A stretch of DNA of 35,950 bases from an uncultured Collinsella sp. (GCA_900539735.1 UQDE01000024.1:1-35950), one strand, 5' to 3'; shown: positions 1 to 8,033, counted from the stretch's first letter. A program made the numbers and translations. Notes: generated from the letters alone by a model not told the origin.

Positions 1-179
1 GGACTTGCAGCGACGGACCTCAGGACACTCTTACACCACGTCTGCGCGCGCGACCTAATAAATATCGTTAGAGAGCCTATTTGACCTAAAATATATGTGA
101 CTATCTTGGCAACAGTACTCATATTTGGCATTTTTTGTCCACGGGGTATAGAACTAACCCCTCAAACAGCCCAAAACGC
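1..179. other. Non-coding stretch beyond the 3' end of folD
   Basis: I see no convincing gene here. The stretch is AT-richer than its surroundings. A small hairpin (GGGGT at 143-147 with ACCCC at 157-161) lies just downstream of folD, but on the minus strand it is followed by an A-run, not a T-run, so it is not a standard intrinsic terminator. Confidence 0.5.
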
Positions 180-1034
180 CTATTTCGATGCGCGCTCGGC
201 CGCCTCGATCACGTGTTTGGCGAGGATCACCGTCGTCACAGCGCCCACACCGCCCGGCACGGGCGTGATGGCGTTAACGACCGGCTCCGCAGCATCAGAA
301 TCGACGTCACCCACCAGCTTGCCAGCGGCCTCGTCCCAATTAATGCCCACATCAATGATCGTCTGGCCCTCGCGAACCGCGTCCACACCAATCGTACGCG
401 CGCGTCCAACGGCGGCAACCACAATGTCGGCAGCACGGCACTCGGCAGCAAGGTCGCGCGTATGCGTATGGCACGTTGTCACAGTCGCATTGCGCGCCGT
501 AAGCATGGCGGCAACAGGACGCCCGATCACCAGCGACCGACCGACAACCGCGACCTTGGCCCCATCCAGCTCAACGCCGTAATGATCCAGCAAAGCAAGC
601 ACGGCTTCGGCTGTGCAGGGGGCAAAACCCTCACCGCGCCCCGAAAGCGTAGTGAGCAGCGAAGCCGGCGTCATGGAGTCAACGTCCTTGGCGGGATCGA
701 GTGCCGCGGCAACCGCATCCTCATCAAGCCCAGCAGGCAGCGGGCGAAACATCAGGCAGCCATGAACAGTCGAGTCGGCATTTATGTCCTCGATGGCCGT
801 CAACAGCTCGTCCTGCGAAACATCAGCGGGAAGCAAAACGCGACGAGCCTCAATCCCCACTTTTTCGCAGCGCTTGAACGCACCGCGCTCGTAGGATAGG
901 TCGTCCTCGCGTTCACCCACACGCACGATAGCCAACGTCGGAACAACGCCCCGCTCGCGCAGGACTGCGCAGCGAGCAGCAAGTTCCTCAGTCAAAGCGC
1001 GAGCAACGGGAGCACCCTTCAGCAGTTCAGCCAT
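180..1034 (-). CDS. folD: FolD-family methylene-THF dehydrogenase, cyclohydrolase residues missing
   Basis: Cytosolic folate enzyme of 284 aa, normal length for FolD, which interconverts 5,10-methylene-, methenyl- and (in bifunctional forms) 10-formyl-THF. The Rossmann nucleotide site GRSLVIGRP (165-173) and the C-terminal TPVPGGVGAVT motif are clear. In an ungapped comparison with E. coli FolD around VGE and KDVD, Tyr48 and Asp119 are kept, but the Lys of the YxxxK motif is Ala52 and the Gln of the VQLPLP motif is Phe96. In the human homologue these Lys and Gln residues are needed for cyclohydrolase activity, so I infer a mainly dehydrogenase enzyme. The neighbouring fchA, two bases upstream, would supply the cyclohydrolase. 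The ATG at 1034 is chosen because GGAAGAGAGGA precedes it; the frame opens further upstream but overlaps fchA. Confidence 0.93.
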   Translation of the reverse strand: MAELLKGAPVARALTEELAARCAVLRERGVVPTLAIVRVGEREDDLSYERGAFKRCEKVGIEARRVLLPADVSQDELLTAIEDINADSTVHGCLMFRPLPAGLDEDAVAAALDPAKDVDSMTPASLLTTLSGRGEGFAPCTAEAVLALLDHYGVELDGAKVAVVGRSLVIGRPVAAMLTARNATVTTCHTHTRDLAAECRAADIVVAAVGRARTIGVDAVREGQTIIDVGINWDEAAGKLVGDVDSDAAEPVVNAITPVPGGVGAVTTVILAKHVIEAAERASK

Positions 1035-1036
1035 GG

Positions 1037-1669
1037 CTATCCTCTCTTCCTTGCAGCGTCGGCGGCGCGGCGCGCTAGCGCATCGGCGCGCGGCAACCAC
1101 GTGTCGAGCAACTCATCACACGCCGTCTCGAGCTCCTCGGCACGAGCGCGATCCTTCATAGACGTGGTGTTCGCAAAGAGCGTCAAGCTCGCGCCCTGCA
1201 TAGCAGAACGGCAGAACACGGCGCCGCACGCCACATCGGACAGCAGCTGACGCGAACCCTTGTCGGCCATGTCCTCGAGCAGCGCCAGTGCACGCCCGCA
1301 GGCATCCATAATGCGATACGGCGGCATAGCGGCCACATGCAGCGCATCCTGAATCGCAGCGGTTCGAGCCGGGTCATCGCGCGGAATACCGTATGCGGCA
1401 GACACCTGCCCGTAGGCACGGACATCCTCGGCAACCAAGTCGACAAGCTCCTGCGCCAACTCATCCGCCTGGGCAAATGCGCTCGTCAGGTCATCCGCAC
1501 GATCAGCAAGCGCGGGATTGGTCGCACCGTAGCGGGCAACCATTCCGCACAGCGAGGCACCCAGCGCGCCCACAAAGGCGCTCGCGCTGCCGCCACCGGG
1601 AACGGGCTCGCGCGCAGCCAGTGCCTCGGCAAAACCGCGACAGGTTTTATCCATCATCTCTTGGCTCAT
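1037..1669 (-). CDS. fchA: Cyclodeaminase/methenyl-THF cyclohydrolase (FTCD C-terminal family)
   Basis: About 210 aa, helical, with the family hallmark PVPGGGSASA near residues 23-32, typical of the cyclodeaminase domain of FTCD and of clostridial FchA. FchA proteins act as methenyl-THF cyclohydrolase and/or formimino-THF cyclodeaminase. It is the first gene of a two-gene operon and its stop lies 2 nt before folD. No formiminotransferase or histidine-degradation gene is nearby, so cyclohydrolase action in the one-carbon pathway with FolD and Fhs is the better reading. Two starts are possible: ATG 1675 (only 3 nt after AAGG) and ATG 1669 (9 nt after); the second has better spacing and is used here. 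Confidence 0.88.
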   Translation of the reverse strand: MSQEMMDKTCRGFAEALAAREPVPGGGSASAFVGALGASLCGMVARYGATNPALADRADDLTSAFAQADELAQELVDLVAEDVRAYGQVSAAYGIPRDDPARTAAIQDALHVAAMPPYRIMDACGRALALLEDMADKGSRQLLSDVACGAVFCRSAMQGASLTLFANTTSMKDRARAEELETACDELLDTWLPRADALARRAADAARKRG

Positions 1670-2055
1670 ACGCATGCACCTTCAAGTCATATACATCGGT
1701 CGTGTGGCAACCGCCTGCCGACCGTATCGATCACATAATGGTGCTAAGTCTAGCCCATAAGCACACAAGCGTCAGCGTACCTGGCCATCGCGGATTTCTA
1801 TGGCACGCGATAGGCGGCGGCAACGCAAACATGGGACACATGGCCCACCTTTCGAGACTCTCTAGCAGCACAAACCGGGGCATATCTATAAGTAAGGAGC
1901 CCGTTGGGGCACGGCTGCGCAACGGCCGCAAACCACGAACGGAGGTATTAACGCACTCATACAACCCGCGCACAAAGACATCCGCCGCAAACACAATCGA
2001 CGCCCCGGCAGCATGCGGTGCCGCGATGTCGCCAACAGACAAGGAGGACGCCACC
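1670..2055. other. Divergent intergenic region between fchA and the first lipoprotein
   Basis: A gap of about 385 nt with no supported gene. It holds a hairpin in the fchA leader (arms 1697-1702 and 1719-1724, with a possible inner GGCA/TGCC pairing), the first copy of a 19-nt element (1831-1849), a possible -10 TATAAG at 1887-1892 for the lipoprotein, and a strong Shine-Dalgarno AAGGAGG at 2041-2047. Confidence 0.5.
1831..1849 (+). repeat. 19-nt direct repeat, copy 1, possible operator
   Basis: ATGGGACACATGGCCCACC occurs identically here and at 2797-2815, upstream of each of the two paralogous lipoprotein genes. Bases 1832-1847 form an interrupted dyad (TGGG-n-CA-nn-TG-n-CCCA), as expected for a dimeric regulator site. 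It lies 207 nt before the first lipoprotein start. That it binds a regulator is inference; it may simply be residue of the gene duplication. Confidence 0.5.
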
Positions 2056-2658
2056 ATGAAGAAAAAGACCCTATCGATCCTTTCCCTTTGCATCGCCCTC
2101 TTTGCCGCGCTCGCCCTTGTGGGCTGCGGCGGGAGCGCTTCGAGCGGAGGCAGCAGCGCCGCCAAGAGCGAGAGCAAGGAAAAAGCTCCTGTCGCCGAAA
2201 AGACCGACTTTATCTGGTTTAAGGTCGAGATGCCCGAAGGCGTCGGCGTAAGCGACTCCGCCGGTAAGAACGCCGACAGAGTCCATCTCACCTTCCCCGA
2301 GAACGAGAACACCACGGTCGACCAATTCATCCCCGTTTGGCAAGAGAAGATGACGGCCGAAGAGTCCTTTGCCGAGCAGGCCGAAAGGCATACGGGGACG
2401 TTCCAGTGGGAAGACGGCGACCCCGTCGAGTACAACGGCAGGACATGGCTCACCGGAACGTACAAGGACAACAGCGGCACCTCAACCATGCTCTTTACCG
2501 ACGTTGAGCCGGGAAGCATCTACATCCTCATCCCGAACTTCGACCAGCATAAGAAAGAAGCCGAGGCACTCCTCAACTCCATCGAGTTCCCCGATGACAT
2601 GAACGAAGCGGTTACCGAGGCACGCGGCGTCGAGATTTCGAGTATCGAGATCAAGTAG
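2056..2658 (+). CDS. Lipoprotein of unknown function, paralog 1
   Basis: 200 aa with a lipoprotein signal: MKKK, a hydrophobic stretch and the lipobox LVGC with Cys24 as the lipidated residue, followed by a Ser/Gly-rich linker. It should be anchored on the outer face of the membrane. The body (from about residue 50) begins TDFIWFKVEMPEGV and is shared with the protein encoded just downstream, along with the YNG(R/K)TW and SIEF/SLEF blocks. I do not recognise a family with known function. AAGGAGG ends 8 nt before the ATG and fixes the start. The gene has its own terminator (2716-2750), so the two paralogs are probably separate transcription units. Confidence 0.9.
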   Translation: MKKKTLSILSLCIALFAALALVGCGGSASSGGSSAAKSESKEKAPVAEKTDFIWFKVEMPEGVGVSDSAGKNADRVHLTFPENENTTVDQFIPVWQEKMTAEESFAEQAERHTGTFQWEDGDPVEYNGRTWLTGTYKDNSGTSTMLFTDVEPGSIYILIPNFDQHKKEAEALLNSIEFPDDMNEAVTEARGVEISSIEIK

Positions 2659-2715
2659 CAAGGGTCCACGCACGCCCGTGCACGCGCTCCATTAAAAGCG
2701 CGGGCACCAAACCCC

Positions 2716-2750
2716 GGGGAGGGTCGACAGCATCGGCCCTCCCCTCTTTT
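2716..2750 (+). terminator. Intrinsic terminator of lipoprotein 1
   Basis: GGGGAGGG (2716-2723) pairs with CCCTCCCC (2737-2744). The stem can continue inward through CGA/TCG to a CAGCA loop. It is followed by TCTTTT. Confidence 0.88.
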
Positions 2751-2796
2751 GCGTTCGCGCATATTGCCACTTATCGGCGCAAATCCGGCCCCCAGA

Positions 2797-2815
2797 ATGG
2801 GACACATGGCCCACC
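2797..2815 (+). repeat. 19-nt direct repeat, copy 2, possible operator
   Basis: Identical to 1831-1849. Here it ends 72 nt before the second lipoprotein start and about 19 nt before a possible -10 TACAGT (2835-2840), so it would overlap or flank the -35 region, a usual place for a repressor or activator site. Confidence 0.5.
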
Positions 2816-2887
2816 CTAGCGAGCCGTCCGCGCGTACAGTAAAGGCAGGTAATCCATGGGCGGTTACAGATCGAGGAGGACACGACC

Positions 2888-3481
2888 ATGAAAAAGAGGG
2901 CCTTAGCGATTCTCACCCTCTGCATAAGCCTCTTTGCCGCAGTTACCCTGGTAGGCTGTGGCGGAAGTGGTGGCGCTACCGGCAGTGGCGGTGGCGGCGG
3001 CGCAGAAAAGCCAGCCGTGGATATGAGGACTGACTTCATTTGGTTTAAAGTCGAGGTGCCCGAGGGCGTCGAAATCACGGACGTCGCAGGCGATACCGCC
3101 GACAGGGCCCAGTTTAAGTTCACCGAGAGCGAGCATGCCAGCGACCGCTTCATCCCCGTCTTCGATCCTGACAAGAACGCCGATGAACTGTTCGACTACG
3201 AGGCAAAGTGGAAGGCCAACTCCGGATGGACCGAGAGCGATCCCGTTAAGTACAACGGCAAGACCTGGCGCAGCGCCTACTTTACGCACTCGGGCGGCGT
3301 GACGACCGAGTACTTCACCGACGTTGACGGCGGCAGCGTGTACGTGCGCATCGACAACGTCGAGGAACACAAGGACGCCGTCGAGACCATGATGAAGTCT
3401 CTGGAGTTTGCCGACGACATCGCCGAGGCCAAGACCGAGGCCATGGACGTCAAGCTCGACGATATCGAGATCAAGCGCTAA
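2888..3481 (+). CDS. Lipoprotein of unknown function, paralog 2
   Basis: 197 aa with the lipobox LVGC (Cys24) after a signal sequence almost the same as that of the preceding gene, then a Gly-rich linker (about 25-40) and a globular domain starting TDFIWFKVEVPEGV. Similarity along the whole length, with the same terminal IEIK, shows a tandem duplication. GAGGAGG at 2873-2879 precedes the ATG by 8 nt. The protein is rich in acidic residues. Function is unknown; the paralogs differ most in the linker and the middle of the domain. Confidence 0.9.
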   Translation: MKKRALAILTLCISLFAAVTLVGCGGSGGATGSGGGGGAEKPAVDMRTDFIWFKVEVPEGVEITDVAGDTADRAQFKFTESEHASDRFIPVFDPDKNADELFDYEAKWKANSGWTESDPVKYNGKTWRSAYFTHSGGVTTEYFTDVDGGSVYVRIDNVEEHKDAVETMMKSLEFADDIAEAKTEAMDVKLDDIEIKR

Positions 3482-3552
3482 GCGACTGGCGAGCGCAACG
3501 GAAAACACGGTCGCAGTGCAAACAAGCGACGGTACCCCAGCGCTTCGTACCC

Positions 3553-3584
3553 AGGGAGGGCCGGTAAACCGACCCTCCCTTTCT
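3553..3584 (+). terminator. Intrinsic terminator of lipoprotein 2
   Basis: AGGGAGGG (3553-3560) pairs with CCCTCCCT (3573-3580), with an inner CGGT/ACCG stem and an AA loop, followed by TTCTT. It resembles the terminator of paralog 1, which fits duplication of the whole unit. Confidence 0.85.
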
Positions 3585-3737
3585 TATGCCTGTAGCCGAC
3601 GAACGCGAGGATGCCGGACGCCGGAACCGCCCCAAATGTGGCAACAGTACGAAAACGACAAACACCCCAACACGTCCGCCCACCGATTTATTGCGCCGCG
3701 CAGACAATTAAACCAGCATCTTTAAACATCTGGGCAG

Positions 3738-3743
3738 TATAGT
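3738..3743 (+). promoter_or_regulatory. Possible -10 box of the PI-PLC gene
   Basis: TATAGT lies 43 nt before the start codon at 3787. No good -35 is seen at 15-19 nt upstream, so this is tentative. The rest of the gap 3585-3786 holds nothing else that I can support. Confidence 0.3.
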
Positions 3744-3786
3744 GACCAAAACTATCGCATAACCGCACTCTGCGAATGGAGAAGTT

Positions 3787-6273
3787 ATGACCGAACACCA
3801 TGCCATCAGCCGCCGAGCGTTTACGCTGGGCCTAGGGCTTGCGGCGTTGTCACCACTTGCAAGCCTGCCCGAAACCGCAGCGCCGGGCATTCCCCTGCGA
3901 GCGGCATTTGCAGACAACACACCCGCACCGTCGGACAGCCTCCACAATTTCGTCATTCGCCTTCGCCCCGCGGGCTATTTTCGCACCGCGAGCGTCAACC
4001 AAGACGGCAACGTTCGCGGCAACGTCTGTCACCTGTTTAACGACGGCACGTCCAGCAAGCTCATCCTTGAGAACGTAACGACCAAGAATGACGATACAAA
4101 CTGGTACGCCATCCGCACCTTGCTCAATTTCGAAGAGCATAAAAAGACGGGCTACAGCATTTGGTCGGTCGACGACGACTCGGACAAAGATGGAAAGGTC
4201 ATCCACGTATGGGGCGGCGAGTATGACAACAAGCCCAGCCGCGCTTTTGCGTTCGGGCGTCAATCAAACGGAACCTACATCATCCGAGACCGCACGGTCG
4301 AGAAAGAAACCGAGAAAAAAGACATTAAGTACCTGGCAATAGAATCGAACGGCAAAGACCAGGACAACAATAAGATCTGCCATAAGAGTAAGAGCATTCC
4401 GTGGGAGCTCGAACTTATCGGTTACGACATGAAAAAGAACGATGCCACGGTTAGCAGCCTCGACTGGATCACGTACAGCAGCTACGTCGACGGACCATGT
4501 TGGATGAAATACGTCGACGACAACAAGTTCCTCGACGAGCTGAGCATCCCGGGTACGCACGATTCGGGCACCTGCAGCGTGGACAACGACACTGAGCCCC
4601 AATCCTCGCAAGTAAAATGCCAGCAGGATTACATTCCCACGCAGTTGCTCGAAGGCATTCGCTATTTTGATATCCGGCTCGGAAAGGGCGATGACCCCGG
4701 CATCGACCACGGGATTTTCTACCTACTCAAAAAAGACGGGAACTATCTGCATCTCTCCGATGTCATAGGCTACTTCAAAACGTTTTTGAACGAAAACCCG
4801 TCAGAAGCGCTCATCATGCTCGCATCGCGCGGCAACGATGAGGCTACCGACGAAAGCATAACGACGGCCTTCGCCAAGGTTATGGCCGATAACCCCAACC
4901 TGTTCTACACGTCGAGCCACGTCCCCACGCTGGGCGAGGTGCGCGGAAAGATCGTCCTGCTGCGTCGATTTGGGCTCGCCGGCAACAGCGTAAGCGGCCA
5001 CACGTGGGGCCTCGACCTCACCCAATGGGATGACAAGATCAAGACGCATTCCGGGCAGTCGATGTGTCTCGTCCAAGACGCGCGGGGATTTGAAGCCATA
5101 GGGGAAACGGGCAATGAAGAGCCCTATTGCACCAAGGTATATGCCCAGGACAAGTACAAACTCACGGGAACCGACAAGCTCAGCTGGGTCGATAATGCGC
5201 TGAAGGAAACGACCGGGCGCACGTGCAACAAGGTGGACGTCGTGGACGATGCCGGGGCCGAGGTGCAAGTCCAGGAGCGTTGCTGGTCTATCAACTACAC
5301 CAGCTGCACGGGCTTGTCGCACGGAGGCAATCCTTTTACCTCGGCACGAGTAGTCAACGAGCATCTGTACAAGAGCCCGTACATCAATCCCAGCGGCACC
5401 GAGGATACAAAGTCAGATTACCTCAAGCACATTGGCATCATCGCATCCGACTTTGTTGATGCGGCGCTGGCCCGGAGCATCTACCAGCGCAATTACAATT
5501 ACGATACGAAGCACACGCAGTCGGCTTCGTGCTGCCTCCCGACCCGCATGCGCATGACGTACGGCGACTCGCTGAGCGATGCCTCGCTCCAGGATGGCAA
5601 GACCGTTGGCGAGGGCCATTTCCGCCTTGTCGACAGCAGCAACGTACTCAACGTGGCGGCTTCGGGCCATGCGTTTACCATCGAATACGTGGATGTCGAC
5701 GCCTTGGGCAACGAGACCGTTACGGGGCTGCAGGGATCCGTGCCCATCGATATCGATCCGCGCGCACTGACACCCCACTTTGAGGGGCTCGAAGGCCTTA
5801 AGGCCGGCGAGGATGTGCGCACAAAGGTCGCGGCGCTGCTCGAGGGCAAACTCGAAAACGATGCCTGCACGGCTCAGCTCGAGTTTGTGTACGACGCGGA
5901 CGGCGCTCCGGGCACGGCAATGGTCGAGGGCGAGGCATTTACCGCGGGAACGTACTGGGTGCGCGCGAACGGTCTTTTGGGCGACGCGGCGCAAAACTAC
6001 AAGCTTGCTAATGACGGAGCCGCGAGCTTTACCGTAGCGGCCTCGAGCAGTGCAGGCGGCACCGGCACCGACGGTGGCACGGGTTCCAACGCAGGCAGCG
6101 CTGATAAGAACGGTAAGGGCAACAAGGGCAAGAACTCGGGCGGAAAACTCGCCGACACGGGCGACGGCTCCGGCATTGCCGCCGGGCTCGCTGCCGCCGC
6201 CGTAGCGACAACGGTCGCCGGCGCGGCAATGCTTGCCAACGACCGCGAAAACGCTGGGGACGGTAGCGAATAG
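3787..6273 (+). CDS. Secreted PI-PLC-like phosphodiesterase with Tat signal and LAxTG-type sorting tail
   Basis: 828 aa. The N-terminus carries a twin-arginine signal, SRRAFTLGLG (8-17), with likely cleavage after AAFA near residue 42. Residues about 50-220 look like a ricin-type beta-trefoil. The PI-PLC X-type domain follows: SIPGTHDSG with catalytic His258, YFDIRLG, then GIDHG with His308. The 50-residue spacing equals that of the two catalytic His residues in bacillary PI-PLC. Family members cleave phosphatidylinositol or GPI-type lipids by intramolecular transfer. An Ig-like segment (about 640-760) and a Gly/Ser/Lys linker lead to LADTG (788-792), a hydrophobic stretch and a short tail, resembling the LAxTG signal of class E sortases; the tail is unusually acidic. 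GGAG at 3778 fixes the start. The substrate is not known; several Cys pairs suggest disulfides. Confidence 0.88.
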   Translation: MTEHHAISRRAFTLGLGLAALSPLASLPETAAPGIPLRAAFADNTPAPSDSLHNFVIRLRPAGYFRTASVNQDGNVRGNVCHLFNDGTSSKLILENVTTKNDDTNWYAIRTLLNFEEHKKTGYSIWSVDDDSDKDGKVIHVWGGEYDNKPSRAFAFGRQSNGTYIIRDRTVEKETEKKDIKYLAIESNGKDQDNNKICHKSKSIPWELELIGYDMKKNDATVSSLDWITYSSYVDGPCWMKYVDDNKFLDELSIPGTHDSGTCSVDNDTEPQSSQVKCQQDYIPTQLLEGIRYFDIRLGKGDDPGIDHGIFYLLKKDGNYLHLSDVIGYFKTFLNENPSEALIMLASRGNDEATDESITTAFAKVMADNPNLFYTSSHVPTLGEVRGKIVLLRRFGLAGNSVSGHTWGLDLTQWDDKIKTHSGQSMCLVQDARGFEAIGETGNEEPYCTKVYAQDKYKLTGTDKLSWVDNALKETTGRTCNKVDVVDDAGAEVQVQERCWSINYTSCTGLSHGGNPFTSARVVNEHLYKSPYINPSGTEDTKSDYLKHIGIIASDFVDAALARSIYQRNYNYDTKHTQSASCCLPTRMRMTYGDSLSDASLQDGKTVGEGHFRLVDSSNVLNVAASGHAFTIEYVDVDALGNETVTGLQGSVPIDIDPRALTPHFEGLEGLKAGEDVRTKVAALLEGKLENDACTAQLEFVYDADGAPGTAMVEGEAFTAGTYWVRANGLLGDAAQNYKLANDGAASFTVAASSSAGGTGTDGGTGSNAGSADKNGKGNKGKNSGGKLADTGDGSGIAAGLAAAAVATTVAGAAMLANDRENAGDGSE

Positions 6274-6306
6274 GCAAGCCGGCCTTTTAGACACATCGAC
6301 TCAATG

Positions 6307-6342
6307 GGGGGCGCAGGACACCGTTCTGTGCCCCCGATTTTT
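6307..6342 (+). terminator. Intrinsic terminator of the PI-PLC gene
   Basis: GGGGGCGCAG (6307-6316) pairs with CTGTGCCCCC (6326-6335), including one G-U pair, and is followed by GATTTTT. Confidence 0.88.
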
Positions 6343-6367
6343 ACCTTGGCCCAAACGCCGCCATAGG

Positions 6368-6637
6368 CTACATCACCATGTTCAGCGCGTTAACAAACTC
6401 CTGGGCCTTCGCACGGCTGCTCAGGCTAAAAACACAAGCAGTCAACAGCCTGTTACGCAGAAAAACATCGCGGCCCTTGATCCTGTTGACCCCCGCAATG
6501 TCCTTAAGATAGACAATCTCGGTGTGCTTGCCACCAAAAGTGCCCTTCTTGAGCACCTCAATACGGTTGGGGTAGATCTTGACGTCTTTATACCTACCCG
6601 AACCTTTGTCCTGGAATAGCAGCGTGTTATTGTCCAT
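6368..6637 (-). CDS. Small PH-like domain protein
   Basis: 89 aa, no signal peptide or membrane segment. The order of beta strands (NTLLFQ, DVKIYPNRIEVLKKG, TEIVYLKDIAGVN, ACVFSL) and a final amphipathic helix (AKAQEFVNALNMVM) fit the small bacterial PH/YokE-type fold, but this is a fold-level guess. The ATG at 6637 is chosen since GGGAG lies 8 nt upstream; a GTG at 6682 would add 15 residues without a good ribosome site. It is convergent with the PI-PLC gene and divergent from the nuclease gene. Function is unknown. Confidence 0.7.
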   Translation of the reverse strand: MDNNTLLFQDKGSGRYKDVKIYPNRIEVLKKGTFGGKHTEIVYLKDIAGVNRIKGRDVFLRNRLLTACVFSLSSRAKAQEFVNALNMVM

Positions 6638-6758
6638 ACGCGTCACTCCCGTGGGATTCGCTAAAACTGCCTCTATGGTCACATTTTAGTCACCGCAAGG
6701 CCCCATGCGAAGATGTCAGACAGCACAGCAATTCGTGTCCGCGCGAGGCTTTAAACTA

Positions 6759-6777
6759 AATGCGATAAAGACGCATT
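6759..6777. repeat. Small inverted repeat before the DUF1016 gene
   Basis: AATGCG and CGCATT arms of 6 nt around a 7-nt AT-rich centre, 27 nt before the start codon. It could be an operator, or a hairpin in the leader; an element of this size can also arise by chance. Confidence 0.3.
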
Positions 6778-6804
6778 CCACAAAAGGAAAGTGGGGCGAC
6801 AGTG

Positions 6805-7848
6805 ATGGGCGAACTGGTAAACCGTGGAGAATCGGCAATCGTGCCCGAAGGTTTTTACAAGCAGGTCTCCTCGATTCTCAACGCCGCTCGCGACAAGGCC
6901 TATACCGCCGTTAACTTTGCGATGGTTGAGGCATATTGGGAGATTGGCAAGAGCATTCTTGAGGAACAAGGCGGCGAGGAGCGTGCCAAGTACGGCGATG
7001 CATTGATTGAAGGCCTCTCCAAAAGGCTTACCGCCGATTACGGAAAAGGCTTTGGTATCGCAAACCTTCGTAATATGCGCCAGTTCTTCCTTGCGTTTCC
7101 AATTCGCGACGCACTGCGTAGCGAATTGAGTTGGACACATTACCGCAGGCTGATGCGCATTCCCGACCCCGAAGCTCGCACTTGGTACATGAACGAATGC
7201 GCCGACTCTCGCTGGAGCACGCGCCAGCTCGAGCGCCAAATCAACACCATGTTCCGCGAGAGTCTACTCGCCAGCAAGGACAAAGAGACCGTCGCTCAGG
7301 AAATCCAAAAGAGTGCCCCGGCTCGTCGACCCGAGGACATCATTCGCGATCCATACGTACTGGAGTTTTTAGGCTTCTCGGACGATACTGCGTTTCGCGA
7401 GAGCGATCTAGAGCAGGCACTCATCACACATCTCCAGAAGTTTCTGCTAGAGCTTGGCCGCGGCTTCGCTTTTGAGGCGCGCCAAAAGCGTATCACCTTC
7501 GATGGGCGCCACTTCTATATTGACCTCGTGTTTTACAACTATCTGATGCGCTGTTTCGTTCTCATCGACCTTAAGACTGATGATCTCACGCATCAGGACT
7601 TGGGCCAGATGCAAATGTACGTGAACTACTACACGCGCGAGCTCATGAACGAAGGCGACAACCCGCCCATAGGCATCGTGCTCTGCGCAGACAAAAGCGA
7701 TTCGATTGTCGAGTACACGCTGCCCGAGGATAACGACCAAGTGTTTGCCGCCAAATACCTGCCGTATCTTCCAAGCAAGGAAGAGCTGGCACGCGAGCTG
7801 AGCGCCGAGTACCGCGCCATCAACGAAGCGACGAACGTCGAGGCGTAA
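6805..7848 (+). CDS. DUF1016 (YhcG-type) PD-(D/E)xK nuclease
   Basis: 347 aa with the two-part layout of the DUF1016 family: an N-terminal helical domain (about 15-165, with AYWEIGKSILEEQ and SWTHYRRLMRI) and a C-terminal nuclease core. The catalytic set is visible as Asp240 (YIDLVFYN), Asp255 and Lys257 (LIDLKT), then QMQMYVNYY. Family members are predicted DNA nucleases found scattered in genomes, often near mobile or defence genes; the target is unknown. It stands alone here, with no methylase or specificity subunit. The ATG at 6805 lies 8 nt after GGGG; a GTG at 6802 is an equal-frame alternative. Confidence 0.88.
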   Translation: MGELVNRGESAIVPEGFYKQVSSILNAARDKAYTAVNFAMVEAYWEIGKSILEEQGGEERAKYGDALIEGLSKRLTADYGKGFGIANLRNMRQFFLAFPIRDALRSELSWTHYRRLMRIPDPEARTWYMNECADSRWSTRQLERQINTMFRESLLASKDKETVAQEIQKSAPARRPEDIIRDPYVLEFLGFSDDTAFRESDLEQALITHLQKFLLELGRGFAFEARQKRITFDGRHFYIDLVFYNYLMRCFVLIDLKTDDLTHQDLGQMQMYVNYYTRELMNEGDNPPIGIVLCADKSDSIVEYTLPEDNDQVFAAKYLPYLPSKEELARELSAEYRAINEATNVEA

Positions 7849-7901
7849 GGGCAACAGCACAGTACGGCCGACACCGCCGCAGCCGTCGCAGGCATACTCA
7901 C

Positions 7902-8009
7902 GGTTGTGACGCACACTACGGAACAATACCGGTCATGGACGCCGGCGACGACATCCTAGCCGTGGCTGGCAAGCGTGACCCGACAGGTAAAAACGCGACC
8001 TTCGTCTGA
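7902..8009 (+). pseudogene. Possible 3' remnant of a decayed gene
   Basis: The frame from 7902 to the TGA at 8007-8009 reads like the end of a real protein (DAHYGTIPVMDAGDD, then LAVAGKRDPTGKNATFV) with codon use typical of this genome, yet upstream of about 7900 it runs into Arg/His-rich nonsense. The adjacent frame just before (TADTAAAVAGILTVV, about 7864-7908) also looks protein-like, which suggests a frameshifted relic. A terminator follows 25 nt later, as after a real gene. I do not recognise the parent family. A short expressed ORF from the ATG at 7935 is the alternative. Confidence 0.35.
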
Positions 8010-8033
8010 TGTGGGCCCATTGGCTGCCACAGA

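Noticed and set aside
107..118. TGGCAACAGTAC shared with 3639-3650
   Set aside because: Repeated 12-mers are expected by chance dozens of times in 36 kb, and the flanks do not match.
143..161. Hairpin after folD as a terminator
   Set aside because: It is followed by A residues on the minus strand and by no T-run on the plus strand.
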